From: Pseudomonas sp. LP_7_YM
GTDB taxonomy: Bacteria; Pseudomonadota; Gammaproteobacteria; Pseudomonadales; Pseudomonadaceae
Length of the DNA: 64,000 nt
Reading direction: 5' to 3'
NCBI RefSeq assembly: GCF_004364435.1
Contig: NZ_SOCT01000015.1
Location: 23,015-87,014 of the forward strand
Shown here: piece after piece, positions 44,240 to 52,828 of the stretch
Layout of the letters: every line of letters begins with the position of its first letter
Position numbering within the stretch: position 1 is the stretch's first letter
The notes under the pieces: generated by a model
What the model saw: the letters and a program-made list of their open reading frames with translations, nothing else
Database searches by the model: none
Told to the model about the DNA's origin: nothing
Position numbers and translations under genes: made by a program

Positions 44240-44343
44240 AGATAGCCCTGCGCAAGAAGGGCATCTTTACTATCAACGGCACAGATGATCGCCTTGTGGC
44301 TCACGGTTTGACCGGGGTGGTGCGGGACTTGCGCCGCGCAACG

Positions 44344-45237
44344 TCACACTTGCGTGTCCTTCCGATACCCTTCGATTACCGCCGAGAAATCCTTCCCGCC
44401 ATCCCCGCGCGCACTCATGGCCTGATACAGCTGTTGAGCCACCGCCCCGAGAATCACGGGCTGTCGAGCGGTTCTCGCCGCTTCAGTGGCAAGGCCCAGG
44501 TCCTTGAGCATCAGCTCGGCGCCAAATCCGCCGGTGTAACCTCGGGAAGCAGGCGCGGTTTGGACCACTCCCGGCCACGGGTTGTACATCTCCGAACTCC
44601 AGCAACGCCCGGTCGAGGTGTTGATGATGTTGGCCAGCACGCCGGTATCAATACCCAGAGCATCGCCAAGGGCCATGGCTTCAGCAACGCCGATCATGGA
44701 AATGCCCAGCAGCATGTTGTTGCAGATCTTGGCAATCTGGCCGGTGCCGACGTCGCCGCAGTGCACAATGTTGCGGCCCATCTGCGCGAGGATCGGCTTG
44801 AGCGCCGCGAAGTGCTCCAGGCTGGCACCGACCATGAAGGTCAGGGTCCCGGCCTGCGCGCCACCGGTTCCACCGGACACGGGCGCATCCCCGACCACCA
44901 CACCCTGTTGAGCCGCCACCGCTGCCACCTCGCGGATGGTTTGTGGATCGATGGTGCTGCAATCCACGGCAGGTACCCCGGCGCAGATGCCCGCCAGCAC
45001 ACCATCATCATTCAGATAAACCGCACGAACGTGGGCGGCGGCGGGCAACATGGTGATGACCAGTTCAGCCCCTTGCGCTGCGTGTTTGGGTGATTCGCTG
45101 ATGCGGCTACCCAGTTCGGCCAATTCAGCCAGCACCTGTTGATTAAGGTCGAACAGGTGCAGCTGATGCCCGGCGCGGATGAGATTTCGCGCCATCGGCG
45201 CCCCCATATTGCCCAGACCGATGAATGCGATTTTCAT
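44344..45237 (-). CDS. mmsB: 3-hydroxyisobutyrate dehydrogenase-family protein
   Basis: 297 residues. Beta-hydroxyacid dehydrogenase: 'FIGLGNMGAPMARNLIRAGH' cofactor site, substrate-binding 'VSGGTGGAQAGTLTFMVG', catalytic Lys in 'GQIAKICNNMLLG', and the C-terminal 'ELMLKDLGLA'. In valine breakdown it oxidises 3-hydroxyisobutyrate to methylmalonate semialdehyde, the substrate of MmsA, whose gene is upstream on the same strand (211 bases away). That pairing supports the mmsB assignment. The gap 45238-45448 holds no gene. Confidence 0.9.
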   Translation of the reverse strand: MKIAFIGLGNMGAPMARNLIRAGHQLHLFDLNQQVLAELAELGSRISESPKHAAQGAELVITMLPAAAHVRAVYLNDDGVLAGICAGVPAVDCSTIDPQTIREVAAVAAQQGVVVGDAPVSGGTGGAQAGTLTFMVGASLEHFAALKPILAQMGRNIVHCGDVGTGQIAKICNNMLLGISMIGVAEAMALGDALGIDTGVLANIINTSTGRCWSSEMYNPWPGVVQTAPASRGYTGGFGAELMLKDLGLATEAARTARQPVILGAVAQQLYQAMSARGDGGKDFSAVIEGYRKDTQV

Positions 45238-45448
45238 GTTTTATCCCTCTATAAGATTCAGATCCACTGGCTCACCCAACACTGCACAGGACTGGGCGTG
45301 GTGCACGTGACCCTTCGCTAACGCGAACTCACCGTGGAAGCGAATTCAGTCGTGATGCAGGACGACATGCGATACCTGTCTGCCGTCTGGCGCATTTTCG
45401 CGAAGGCATTCGCTGCACAGTTTTTTCCGCTGCTAGCCAGGCAATGAA

Positions 45449-46975
45449 TCAACGCAAATTGATCGTCGTATTCACCCCGTCATTCACGCTGTCGTCATCG
45501 AACCAGCGGCTGGTGACGGTCTTGGTCTGCGTGTAGAACTGCACCACCTGTTTACCGTACGGCCCCAGGTCACCCAGCTTGGAACCGCGTGAACCGGTGA
45601 AGCTGAAGAACGGAACGGGCACTGGAATCGGGATGTTGATGCCCACCTGGCCGATGTCGATCTCGCTCTGGAATTTGCGCGCCGCCGCCCCGCTTTGAGT
45701 GAACAGCCCGACGCCATTGCCAAACGGGTTGGCGTTGACCAGCTCGATGGCCTGATCCAGGGTGTCGACCTCCAGCACCACCAGCACCGGACCGAAGATT
45801 TCCTGAGTGTAGATCTGCATCTGCGTGGTCACGCCGGTGAACAGCGTCGGGCCGACGAAGTTGCCCTCTTCATAACCGACCACCTTGATGTCACGCCCGT
45901 CCAGTTCCAAGGTCGCGCCCTCCTTCACACCGCTTTCGATCAGGTCGAGAATCCGTTGCCTGGCGCGCTTGGAAATCACCGGACCGACGTCAGTGCCCGA
46001 CTCACTGCCTGCATTGACCTTGAGCTTTTGTGCCAGTGCTTTCAGTTCGGGAACCCATTGCTTCGATGCGCCCACCAGCACCACCGCCGAGGTCGCCATG
46101 CAACGCTGACCAGCGGCGCCGAAACCTGCGCCCACTAATGCGTTAAGGGTCTGTTCGCGATTGGCATCGGGCAACACCACGGCATGATTCTTGGCGCCCA
46201 TCATCGATTGCACCCGCTTGCCGTGCTTGCCAGCCAGCTCGTACACATGCGTGCCGACTGCCGTGGAACCGACGAACGAGACCGCCTTGATGTCCTTGTG
46301 GGTGCAGATCGCATCGACCACATCCTTGCCGCCGTGCACCACGTTGAGTACGCCCGCTGGCACACCGGCTTCCACCGCCAGTTCGACCAGCAGCATGGTG
46401 GACATCGGGTCCTGTTCGGACGGCTTGAGCACGAACGTATTGCCGCAGGCGATGGCCATCGGGAACATCCACAGGGGGATCATCGCCGGGAAGTTGAACG
46501 GGGTGATGCCGGCGCAGACACCTATCGGTTGACGCAGGGTGTAGGTATCGACACCCCCTGCAACGTTTTCGGCAAATTCGCCCATTTGCAGGGTACCTAT
46601 TGAGCAGGCGTGCTCGACCACTTCCAGCCCGCGGAAAATATCGCCTTCAGCGTCGGCAATGGTCTTGCCCTGCTCGGCACTGAGCACTGCGGCGATGCGT
46701 TGTGAGTGTTCGCCAATCAACGCCTGCAGCTTGAGCATGATGCGCATGCGTGCGCCAATCGGGGTGTTGCGCCAGGTCTTGAACGCCTTGTGCGCGGCAG
46801 CGACCGCAGCGTCTACTTCAGCGCCAGTGGCAAGAGGTACTTTGGCCAGCACTTGCTGGGTCGCGGGGTTGACCACGTCCAGCCATTCGGTGGTCTGCGA
46901 ATCGACCCATTGGCCGTCGATCAGCAGTTTGACGTGGGCCACTATGGTGTTGTTCTTGTTCAAAGAAGCATTCAT
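45449..46975 (-). CDS. mmsA: CoA-acylating methylmalonate-semialdehyde dehydrogenase
   Basis: 508 residues from the ATG at 46975, with GGAG nine bases upstream. It converts methylmalonate or malonate semialdehyde plus CoA and NAD to propionyl- or acetyl-CoA. The catalytic Cys is in 'GAAGQRCMATSAVV'; 'FNFPAMIPLWMFPMAIACGN', 'SFVGSTAVGTHVYELAGKHG' and 'GVGLFTQSGAAARKFQ' are typical of MmsA/IolA. It is in the order MFS, mmsA, mmsB. No AraC-type mmsR is present; a LysR gene is divergent instead. A Crc/Hfq-like A-rich motif overlies codons 5-10. Confidence 0.93.
   Translation of the reverse strand: MNASLNKNNTIVAHVKLLIDGQWVDSQTTEWLDVVNPATQQVLAKVPLATGAEVDAAVAAAHKAFKTWRNTPIGARMRIMLKLQALIGEHSQRIAAVLSAEQGKTIADAEGDIFRGLEVVEHACSIGTLQMGEFAENVAGGVDTYTLRQPIGVCAGITPFNFPAMIPLWMFPMAIACGNTFVLKPSEQDPMSTMLLVELAVEAGVPAGVLNVVHGGKDVVDAICTHKDIKAVSFVGSTAVGTHVYELAGKHGKRVQSMMGAKNHAVVLPDANREQTLNALVGAGFGAAGQRCMATSAVVLVGASKQWVPELKALAQKLKVNAGSESGTDVGPVISKRARQRILDLIESGVKEGATLELDGRDIKVVGYEEGNFVGPTLFTGVTTQMQIYTQEIFGPVLVVLEVDTLDQAIELVNANPFGNGVGLFTQSGAAARKFQSEIDIGQVGINIPIPVPVPFFSFTGSRGSKLGDLGPYGKQVVQFYTQTKTVTSRWFDDDSVNDGVNTTINLR
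46947..46961 (-). promoter_or_regulatory. Candidate Crc/Hfq (CA) motif at the start of mmsA
   Basis: GAACAAGAACAACAC on the minus strand contains consecutive AAN triplets matching the AANAANAA motif bound by Hfq with Crc. It covers the first codons of mmsA, where binding would block translation during growth on preferred carbon sources. It also encodes Lys-Asn-Asn codons, so coding chance is a real alternative. Confidence 0.4.
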
Positions 46976-47041
46976 TGCAGTTTTCTCCATTCGAAGTGGC
47001 ACCCTTCGGGCATGCCGATATGCCAGCCTATAGCCGTACCG

Positions 47042-48373
47042 CTACAGGGCGCGGTGACGTGGCGGATCACGCTTCATCAGCGCTGTACAGATCAGTGCAA
47101 TCAGCGCCATGCCGATCAGGTAAACGATCACGTAATGCGGATTGCCGTCGCCCATGGTGAGCAGTTGGGTGGCAATCATCGGCGCGAAGCCTCCACCCAG
47201 AACGCCTGCCATCTGGACCGACACCGAGATGCCGCTGTAGCGGATTTGCGCGGGGAACTGACGGGCGAACAGCAGCGATTCCGGTGCATACAGGATCGGG
47301 AAGATCACGCCCACCGCCAGCACCATCGCTCACCAGACCCATACCGGATCACGCGTGCCGAGCATGGCGAAGAAGGGGTAAACGAAGGCGCAGAGCAACA
47401 GTAGCCCCGCGAAGTACAAGCGCTTCTGGCCAACCCGGTCGGAAATGTGCCCGCACAGCGGCATGGTCACCAGCGACAAGGCGGCCCCGGCGGTAATCGC
47501 TCCCAATACATCAGCGCGGGGGATCTGCAACTGGTTGGCGGCGTAGGCCAGGGCGAAGGTCACCGACATGTAGAACCAGGCGTTCTCGGCAGTGCGCGCG
47601 CCGATGATGGTCAGGGTCTCCTTGGGGTGCTCGCGGAACACCTTGAACAGCGGCACCCTGACCGCGATGTTGTCCTTTTTCAGTTGCTCGAAATCGGGTG
47701 ACTCCGGGACCTTCAGGCGAATCAGCCAGCCTACGCCGAGCAATACCACGCTGGCGAGAAACGGCAGGCGCCAGCCCCAACTGAGCATGTCGGCCTCAGG
47801 CAGTTTTGCCACCAGCGCCATGGCCAGTGATGCCAATACCAGCCCGGCGCCGACACCGGTCTGCGGCAGACTGCCGTAAAAACCTTTCTTGCCTTCTGGC
47901 GCGTGCTCGACTGCCATCAACACCGCCCCGCCCCACTCGCCGCCCACTGCCATGCCTTGCAGAAAACGCATGGCCACCAGAATCACTGCCGCCCAGTAGC
48001 CAATCTGCTGATAGGTGGGAATCAGGCCGATGACGATGGTTGGAATCCCCATCAGCATCAAGGTGAACAGCAGCATGGATTTTCGACCGATTCTGTCGCC
48101 GAAGTGGCCGAACACGATCCCGCCCAACGGCCGTCCGAGAAAGCCCACGGCATAGGTAGCAAACGCCGCCAGTACACCGATGATCGGGTCAAGAGCAGGA
48201 AAGAAGATTTTGTTGAAGATCAGCGCGGCAGCTGTGCCATAGAGGAAGAAGTCGTACCACTCAATGGTCGTGCCGGCCATGCTCGCCGCTCCGGCCAGCC
48301 GGTAGGATCGCGGATTGTTCGTTGCGGCACTGGCATCGAGTGCGCTGGCGTCCGCCGTGATAGCGTTCTTCAT
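47042..48373 (-). pseudogene. MFS (MHS-family) transporter broken by an in-frame TGA
   Basis: The N-terminal 347 codons (from the ATG at 48373) encode a metabolite:H+ symporter of the ShiA/ProP-like group: 'GTTIEWYDFFLYGTAAALIF', 'FGHFGDRIGRKSMLLFTLML', 'FLQGMAVGGEWGGAVLMAVE'. A TGA at 47330-47332 then stops the frame. The same frame continues without a shift for 95 more codons with normal family sequence ('FARQFPAQIRYSGISVSVQM', 'VLGGGFAPMIATQLL'), ending at 47042. Only one codon is wrong, consistent with a recent single-base change such as TGG to TGA. The truncated product would lack the last three or so membrane helices. The downstream mmsA and mmsB are intact. Confidence 0.85.
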
Positions 48374-48607
48374 AAACTCCTCCGCTTATTTATTGTTGTG
48401 CAGGGTGTTATGCGATGTAGGTGATGCGGTATTGGGTCAGGCGTATTTCTCTTAAGTCATTGAGGACCATTGTAAGAGCGAGTGCGCCCGTTCTTACCGG
48501 TTCGGTGTGCAGTTGGAGATCGCGCCGGTAAATGATTGGTTCGGCCCGCAGTTCGGAGTATAGATGTGCAAACTTCCAATAAAAACGCACATAAAAGCAG
48601 GTCCAAC

Positions 48608-49555
48608 ATGCAAAAAAACATCACATCCCTGAGCGCTTTGAACTGGGATGACCTGAAGTTTTTTCTCGAAGTCGCCCGCACTCGCAAGGCCAGTTCAGCG
48701 GCCAAGCGGCTGGCAGTGGATTACACCACCGTGTCGCGGCGCATCAATTCGCTGGAGTCTTCACTCGGTACGCTGCTGTTCGAAAAGTCGCGCAACAATG
48801 GCTTCGCCCTGACTGCCGAAGGCCAACGTCTGCTGAGTTCGGCCGAGTCCATCGAAAGCACCCTGCACATCGCCTGCGAGCAGGTTTCAGGCTCAGGCGT
48901 CGCGTTGTCCGGCCACGTGCGTATGGGCTGCACCGAGGGCTTTGGCAGTTTCTTCGTTACCCCGCAGTTGAGTCATTTCACCGACACCTACCCGGCCATT
49001 TCGGTAGACATCCTGCCGCTGCCGCATTTCATCAGCCTGTCCAAGCGCGAAGCCGATATCGTGATCGCTCTGGAGCGACCGGAACACGGGCCTTATGTGT
49101 GCTGCAAACTGTGCGACTACAACCTGCGACTGTATGCGACCCAGGCATACCTGGACCGCCACACGCCGATCAACAGCATCGAGGACCTGGCCGGGCAACC
49201 GTTCATCAGCTATGTCGACGACCTGGCATTCAGCCCCGAGCTGCTCTATCTGAACAACCTGCTCCCCGGTGTCCACGCGAACCTGCGCAGCACCAGTGTC
49301 ATCGCACAATACGTCGCGGCGCTGCAGGGCCGGGCACTGGCGATCCTGCCATGCTTTCTGGCAGCGCAAGATTCCCGGTTGCTGCCAGTGCTGCAGAGCG
49401 AGGTTAATATCACTAGGCAGTTCTGGATGTACTGCCGCGAGGATCTGCGCAAGTTGAAGCGGATTACGTTGTTGTGGGATTACATTCGCGAGGTCACCGA
49501 ACTCAATAGCCCGTTATTGCTGGGCGAAACGCGAGATATGCGATTTACCGACTGA
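48608..49555 (+). CDS. LysR-family regulator beside the mms/MFS genes
   Basis: 315 residues from the ATG at 48608 (AGG seven bases upstream). Helix-turn-helix at about 22-55 ('KASSAAKRLAVDYTTVSRRI') and a degenerate effector domain of the GcvA/PtxR-like side: 'GHVRMGCTEGFGSFFVTPQL', 'VSVDILPLPHFISLSKREAD', 'GRALAILPCFLA'. It is divergent from the MFS pseudogene across 234 bases and upstream of the isomerase/oxygenase operon, so it could regulate either. Confidence 0.87.
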   Translation: MQKNITSLSALNWDDLKFFLEVARTRKASSAAKRLAVDYTTVSRRINSLESSLGTLLFEKSRNNGFALTAEGQRLLSSAESIESTLHIACEQVSGSGVALSGHVRMGCTEGFGSFFVTPQLSHFTDTYPAISVDILPLPHFISLSKREADIVIALERPEHGPYVCCKLCDYNLRLYATQAYLDRHTPINSIEDLAGQPFISYVDDLAFSPELLYLNNLLPGVHANLRSTSVIAQYVAALQGRALAILPCFLAAQDSRLLPVLQSEVNITRQFWMYCREDLRKLKRITLLWDYIREVTELNSPLLLGETRDMRFTD

Positions 49556-49873
49556 GACGCTCCTCCTGTTAACAGCTGCGTGCCCCGTTCATATCGAATC
49601 TAAACCCTGCCAGGTTATAGCACTGCAAATCTCCAGGAAGCGCCTCGCCACCATAGTTTAGAAATCTCTGAACTATGCATTTGAGCTTACCTATTCTTTC
49701 CGTTCAGTGGCCGAACCTAAGATCGCCTCCAATAAAGGAGCCTGTCCGGTAGAGACGCGGCCCGAAGATTGCCTTTTTCTGATGTGACTGCCGCTGTAAT
49801 CCGTTTCGGCCTGTGTGCCGTGGCGAAGCTATGTCATGTGTCAGTCGCAAGACGCAATCTTTGAGGACGCTCG
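49556..49873. promoter_or_regulatory. Intergenic control region with a perfect LysR-type palindrome
   Basis: No gene is seen in these 318 bases. CATAGTT (49652-49658) and AACTATG (49671-49677) form a perfect 7-bp inverted repeat around 12 bases, with the inner sequence TTTAGAAATCTCTGAA partly symmetric, the shape expected of a LysR-type operator (T-N11-A). It is about 200 bases upstream of the isomerase gene. No terminator for the LysR gene is evident. Confidence 0.5.
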
Positions 49874-50725
49874 ATGAAACTGGAAATCTTCCGCACGATG
49901 TGGGGCTACGCCGCCAGCAAGGCCCAGGCGCTGGATGAACTGCTGGAAGCCGGGTTCGACGGCATGGAGGCGCGCCTGCCGCTGACGCCCGTCGAACGTG
50001 CCGAGTTCGGTGCCTTTCTGCGCGCCAACAACCTGCCTTACATCGCCACTGTGTTCACCGCCTACGACGTCTTGCCTGAACAATCGGCGACCACTGCCGA
50101 GCACCTTGTCGATCTGGAAAAGAAACTCGCCTGGTCCAGCGAGCTTGCCCCGCGCTTTGTCAACGTGCTGGCCGGCAATGACCGCTGGCAGTTGCCGCAG
50201 CAGGTCGATTTCTTCGGCCAGGCGCTGGAACTGGCGCGCAAGCATGGGCAGACCGTCACGTTCGAAACCCATCGCTCACGCTCGCTGTTCAATCCGTGGG
50301 TCACGCTGGAGCTGATTCGCCAACTGCCGGATCTGCGGTTTACCAGCGACATCAGCCACTGGGTCGTCACCTGCGAGCGCCTGCTCGACGACCCCGAAGA
50401 CGACCTCAGTGCTTTCGTCGAGCGCGTTCATCACATCCAGGCCCGCGTGGGCTACGACCAGGGCCCACAAGTGCCACACCCCGCCGCGCCGGAACGTGCG
50501 GCCGAGCTGGCCTTCCATCAGCAGCATTGGGAAGCGGTCTGGACGTCGCAGCAGGCACGGGGCTTTGAGGTGAGCACCCTGACGCCGGAGTTCGGTGCTG
50601 ACGGTTACCTGCATCACCTGCCGTTCACCAACGTGCCGGTGGCCGATCTATGGTCGCTAAACGTGTGGATGGGCAAGGCCGAACGCGAGCATTTTCAGCG
50701 CTTCACCCATACAACAAGCCGATAA
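49874..50725 (+). CDS. Sugar-phosphate isomerase/epimerase-like TIM-barrel protein
   Basis: 283 residues with GAGGA eight to nine bases before the ATG. Xylose-isomerase-like TIM barrel of the AP endonuclease 2 family. Metal-site residues appear in 'VTFETHRSRSLF' (Glu, His), 'FTSDISHWVV' (Asp, His) and 'THTTSR' at the end; 'HHIQARVGYDQGPQVP' is also typical. Substrate unknown; members isomerise sugars or hydroxypyruvate, or dehydrate keto-sugars. First gene of a four-gene operon with an oxygenase and an ABC importer. Confidence 0.85.
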   Translation: MKLEIFRTMWGYAASKAQALDELLEAGFDGMEARLPLTPVERAEFGAFLRANNLPYIATVFTAYDVLPEQSATTAEHLVDLEKKLAWSSELAPRFVNVLAGNDRWQLPQQVDFFGQALELARKHGQTVTFETHRSRSLFNPWVTLELIRQLPDLRFTSDISHWVVTCERLLDDPEDDLSAFVERVHHIQARVGYDQGPQVPHPAAPERAAELAFHQQHWEAVWTSQQARGFEVSTLTPEFGADGYLHHLPFTNVPVADLWSLNVWMGKAEREHFQRFTHTTSR

Positions 50726-50738
50726 GGAGCGTTTCGCC

Positions 50739-51803
50739 ATGCCTGAACAATCTCAAGCGACGGCCCCAAAGGTCGCCAATTTCAGCCGAATTCCCGTGGT
50801 CGACATCGCTGGCCTTTACAGCGCCGACATCACCCAGCGCCAGGCCGTGGCCGACGAATTGGGCAAGGCCGCGCGGGAAGTGGGCTTTCTGTACGTCAAG
50901 AGTCACGGTATCGAGCAGTCATTGATCGATGGCCTGCGTCGGGCTGCCAAGGAGCTGTTTGCCCAGTCTCTGGACTACAAGATGCGGTATTACATCGGCA
51001 CCTCGCGCAGCCATAAAGGCTTCGTGCCGGAAGGCGAAGAGGTGTACGCCAAGGGCAAACCGGATCATAAGGAAGCCTTCGACATCGGCTTCGAAGTCGG
51101 TGACGAAGATCCGCTGGTGATCGCCAGAACCCCGTTGATCGGCGCTAATGAATGGCCCGACCTGCCGGGGTTTCGCGCGGCGATCGAAGCGTATTACGCC
51201 GCCGTGTTTGCCCTGGGCCGTCGCCTGTTCGACGGCTTTGCCCTCGCGTTGGGCCTTGAAGAGGGTTACTTCGAGGCGATGGTCACCCGGCCGCCTTCCA
51301 AGCTGCGCCTGATTCATTACCCGTTCGATGACGCCGCGCAGGACGCGCCCGGTATTGGTGCACACACCGATTACGAGTGCTTCACCATGCTGCTCGCCGA
51401 TAAACCGGGGCTGGAAGTGATGAACGATCTGGGCCAGTGGATCGACGCCCCCCCGGTTGAGGGCGCGTTCGTGGTCAATATCGGCGACATGCTGGAAGTC
51501 ATGACCGCTGGTACGTTCGTTGCTACGGCTCATCGGGTACGCACGGTCAGCGAGGAGCGCTACTCGTTTCCGCTGTTCTTCGCCTGCGACTTTCATACCC
51601 AGATCAAGCCGCTCCCTCAATTCGATCATGCAGGGGCGCAATACGAAGAGATCACCATTGGCGAGCACATGTTCGGTCAGGCCCTGCAGACCTATCAGTA
51701 CCTGCGCCGAAAAGTCGAGCGCGGCGAGCTGAAACTGTACGAAAAGGCGCGAAAGCCCTCGAGCTTCGGCCACTTGAAGAATCAGGCACAGGATGCTTCC
51801 TGA
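50739..51803 (+). CDS. Isopenicillin-N-synthase-family 2-oxoglutarate/Fe(II) oxygenase
   Basis: 354 residues. N-terminal DIOX_N-like region ('IPVVDIAGLYS', 'VGFLYVKSHGI') and the oxygenase core with iron ligands H209-x-D211 (GAHTDYE) and H265 (TAHRV), and the co-substrate R274-x-S276 (RYSFPLFF). This family hydroxylates or desaturates small amino acids and related molecules with 2-oxoglutarate. Following the TIM-barrel gene by 13 bases and touching the next gene, it is likely a catabolic first-step oxygenase for the imported compound. Confidence 0.88.
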   Translation: MPEQSQATAPKVANFSRIPVVDIAGLYSADITQRQAVADELGKAAREVGFLYVKSHGIEQSLIDGLRRAAKELFAQSLDYKMRYYIGTSRSHKGFVPEGEEVYAKGKPDHKEAFDIGFEVGDEDPLVIARTPLIGANEWPDLPGFRAAIEAYYAAVFALGRRLFDGFALALGLEEGYFEAMVTRPPSKLRLIHYPFDDAAQDAPGIGAHTDYECFTMLLADKPGLEVMNDLGQWIDAPPVEGAFVVNIGDMLEVMTAGTFVATAHRVRTVSEERYSFPLFFACDFHTQIKPLPQFDHAGAQYEEITIGEHMFGQALQTYQYLRRKVERGELKLYEKARKPSSFGHLKNQAQDAS

Positions 51804-51862
51804 TGCGCCACCACACATCCAGACACACCGTGCCCTACCTTCCTGACGTGGAGTCACCGACG

Positions 51863-52666
51863 ATGCGCAACACTTTGAACACTGCTGTCCGCTTGACTGT
51901 TCTAGGGGCCGCCGTGCTCGGCGCGACCTTGGCTCACGCTGCCACCACGGTGACACCCGACCAGCTTAAGGTCGGTATGGAAATCACCTATCCGCCGTTC
52001 GAATCCTATGACGAAAAGAAAAATATCGTAGGGTCCGATCCCGACCTTTCGCGCCTGCTGGCCAAGCACATGGATTTGAAGGCCGAGTTCATCGACACCA
52101 AGTTTTCCAGCCTGATCCTGAGCCTCAATGCAGGACACTACGACGCGATCATTTCGGGGATGTACATCACCCCTGAGCGTCAGACCCAGGCGCAGACCAT
52201 CGCTTACGCCAAAACCGGCGCAGCGATCATGGTTCTGAAGGACAGCACGGTTAAACCCAAGGTGCCGGAAGACCTCTGCGGCCTGAAAGTCGGCCTGGAA
52301 AAAGGCACCACATGGGTGGCCCAGTTCAACAAGCTGTCCACCGACTACTGCGTGCCGAACAACAAGGGCGCTATCGCGGTCAGCGAGTTTCCGTCCGCTC
52401 CTGAAGTGACCCAGGCGCTGCTCTCGGGCAACGTTCAGGCGCAAGTGGAAATCGACGGCGCGGCCGGCATGATCGCCGAACGCACCAAGGGTCGCGTGGT
52501 GGTCAGCACCGAGCATTCGATCTACCAGCAGACCTTGGGCATCTACGTGAAAAAGGGCAACGACGCGTTGTATCAAGCGCTGCTCAAGGCCTTTGACGAG
52601 GCCAAAAAATCCGGCGAGTACGCCGCGCTGCTGAAAAAGTACAACCTGGAAGAGCCCGGTAACTAA
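51863..52666 (+). CDS. Amino-acid ABC transporter substrate-binding protein, third copy
   Basis: 267 residues from the ATG at 51863, preceded by GGAG nine bases upstream; the in-frame start at 51803 is not preferred. Signal peptide ending 'LAHAATT'. Polar amino-acid binding fold: 'LKVGMEITYPPFESYDEKKN', 'FSSLILSLNAGHYDAIISGM', 'CGLKVGLEKGTTWVAQFNKL'. It is presumably the periplasmic partner of the fused permease/ATPase at 52829. Confidence 0.88.
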   Translation: MRNTLNTAVRLTVLGAAVLGATLAHAATTVTPDQLKVGMEITYPPFESYDEKKNIVGSDPDLSRLLAKHMDLKAEFIDTKFSSLILSLNAGHYDAIISGMYITPERQTQAQTIAYAKTGAAIMVLKDSTVKPKVPEDLCGLKVGLEKGTTWVAQFNKLSTDYCVPNNKGAIAVSEFPSAPEVTQALLSGNVQAQVEIDGAAGMIAERTKGRVVVSTEHSIYQQTLGIYVKKGNDALYQALLKAFDEAKKSGEYAALLKKYNLEEPGN

Positions 52667-52682
52667 AGGCTGATGCTTTACC

Positions 52683-52713
52683 TCTGTGGGAGTGAGCGCG
52701 CTCACGAAGAGGC
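52683..52713. repeat. REP element inside the transporter operon
   Basis: 'TCTGTGGGAGTGAGCGCGCT' with CACGAAGAGG is the standard Pseudomonas REP form. It separates the binding-protein gene from the membrane-component gene, a position where REP sequences are known to protect upstream mRNA from exonucleases. Confidence 0.65.
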
Positions 52714-52828
52714 CGGTTCATCCAGCCCTTCTTTCACGGCGGTACGCGCCCTTTCCTGAGCGTGCCCAATCCCACGGACATCGAGTTTGACAAGGGGCCC
52801 CGCAGGGTTTTGCCCCGCTGAGGTGTGT

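Noticed and set aside
44241..44271. GATAGCCCT...AGGGCATC hairpin as a terminator after the quinone oxidoreductase gene
   Set aside because: The stem is short with a bulge and only three T follow, too weak to call.
47330..47332. TGA as a selenocysteine codon
   Set aside because: No SECIS-like hairpin is evident directly downstream and the family has no known selenoprotein member; a nonsense change or error is simpler.
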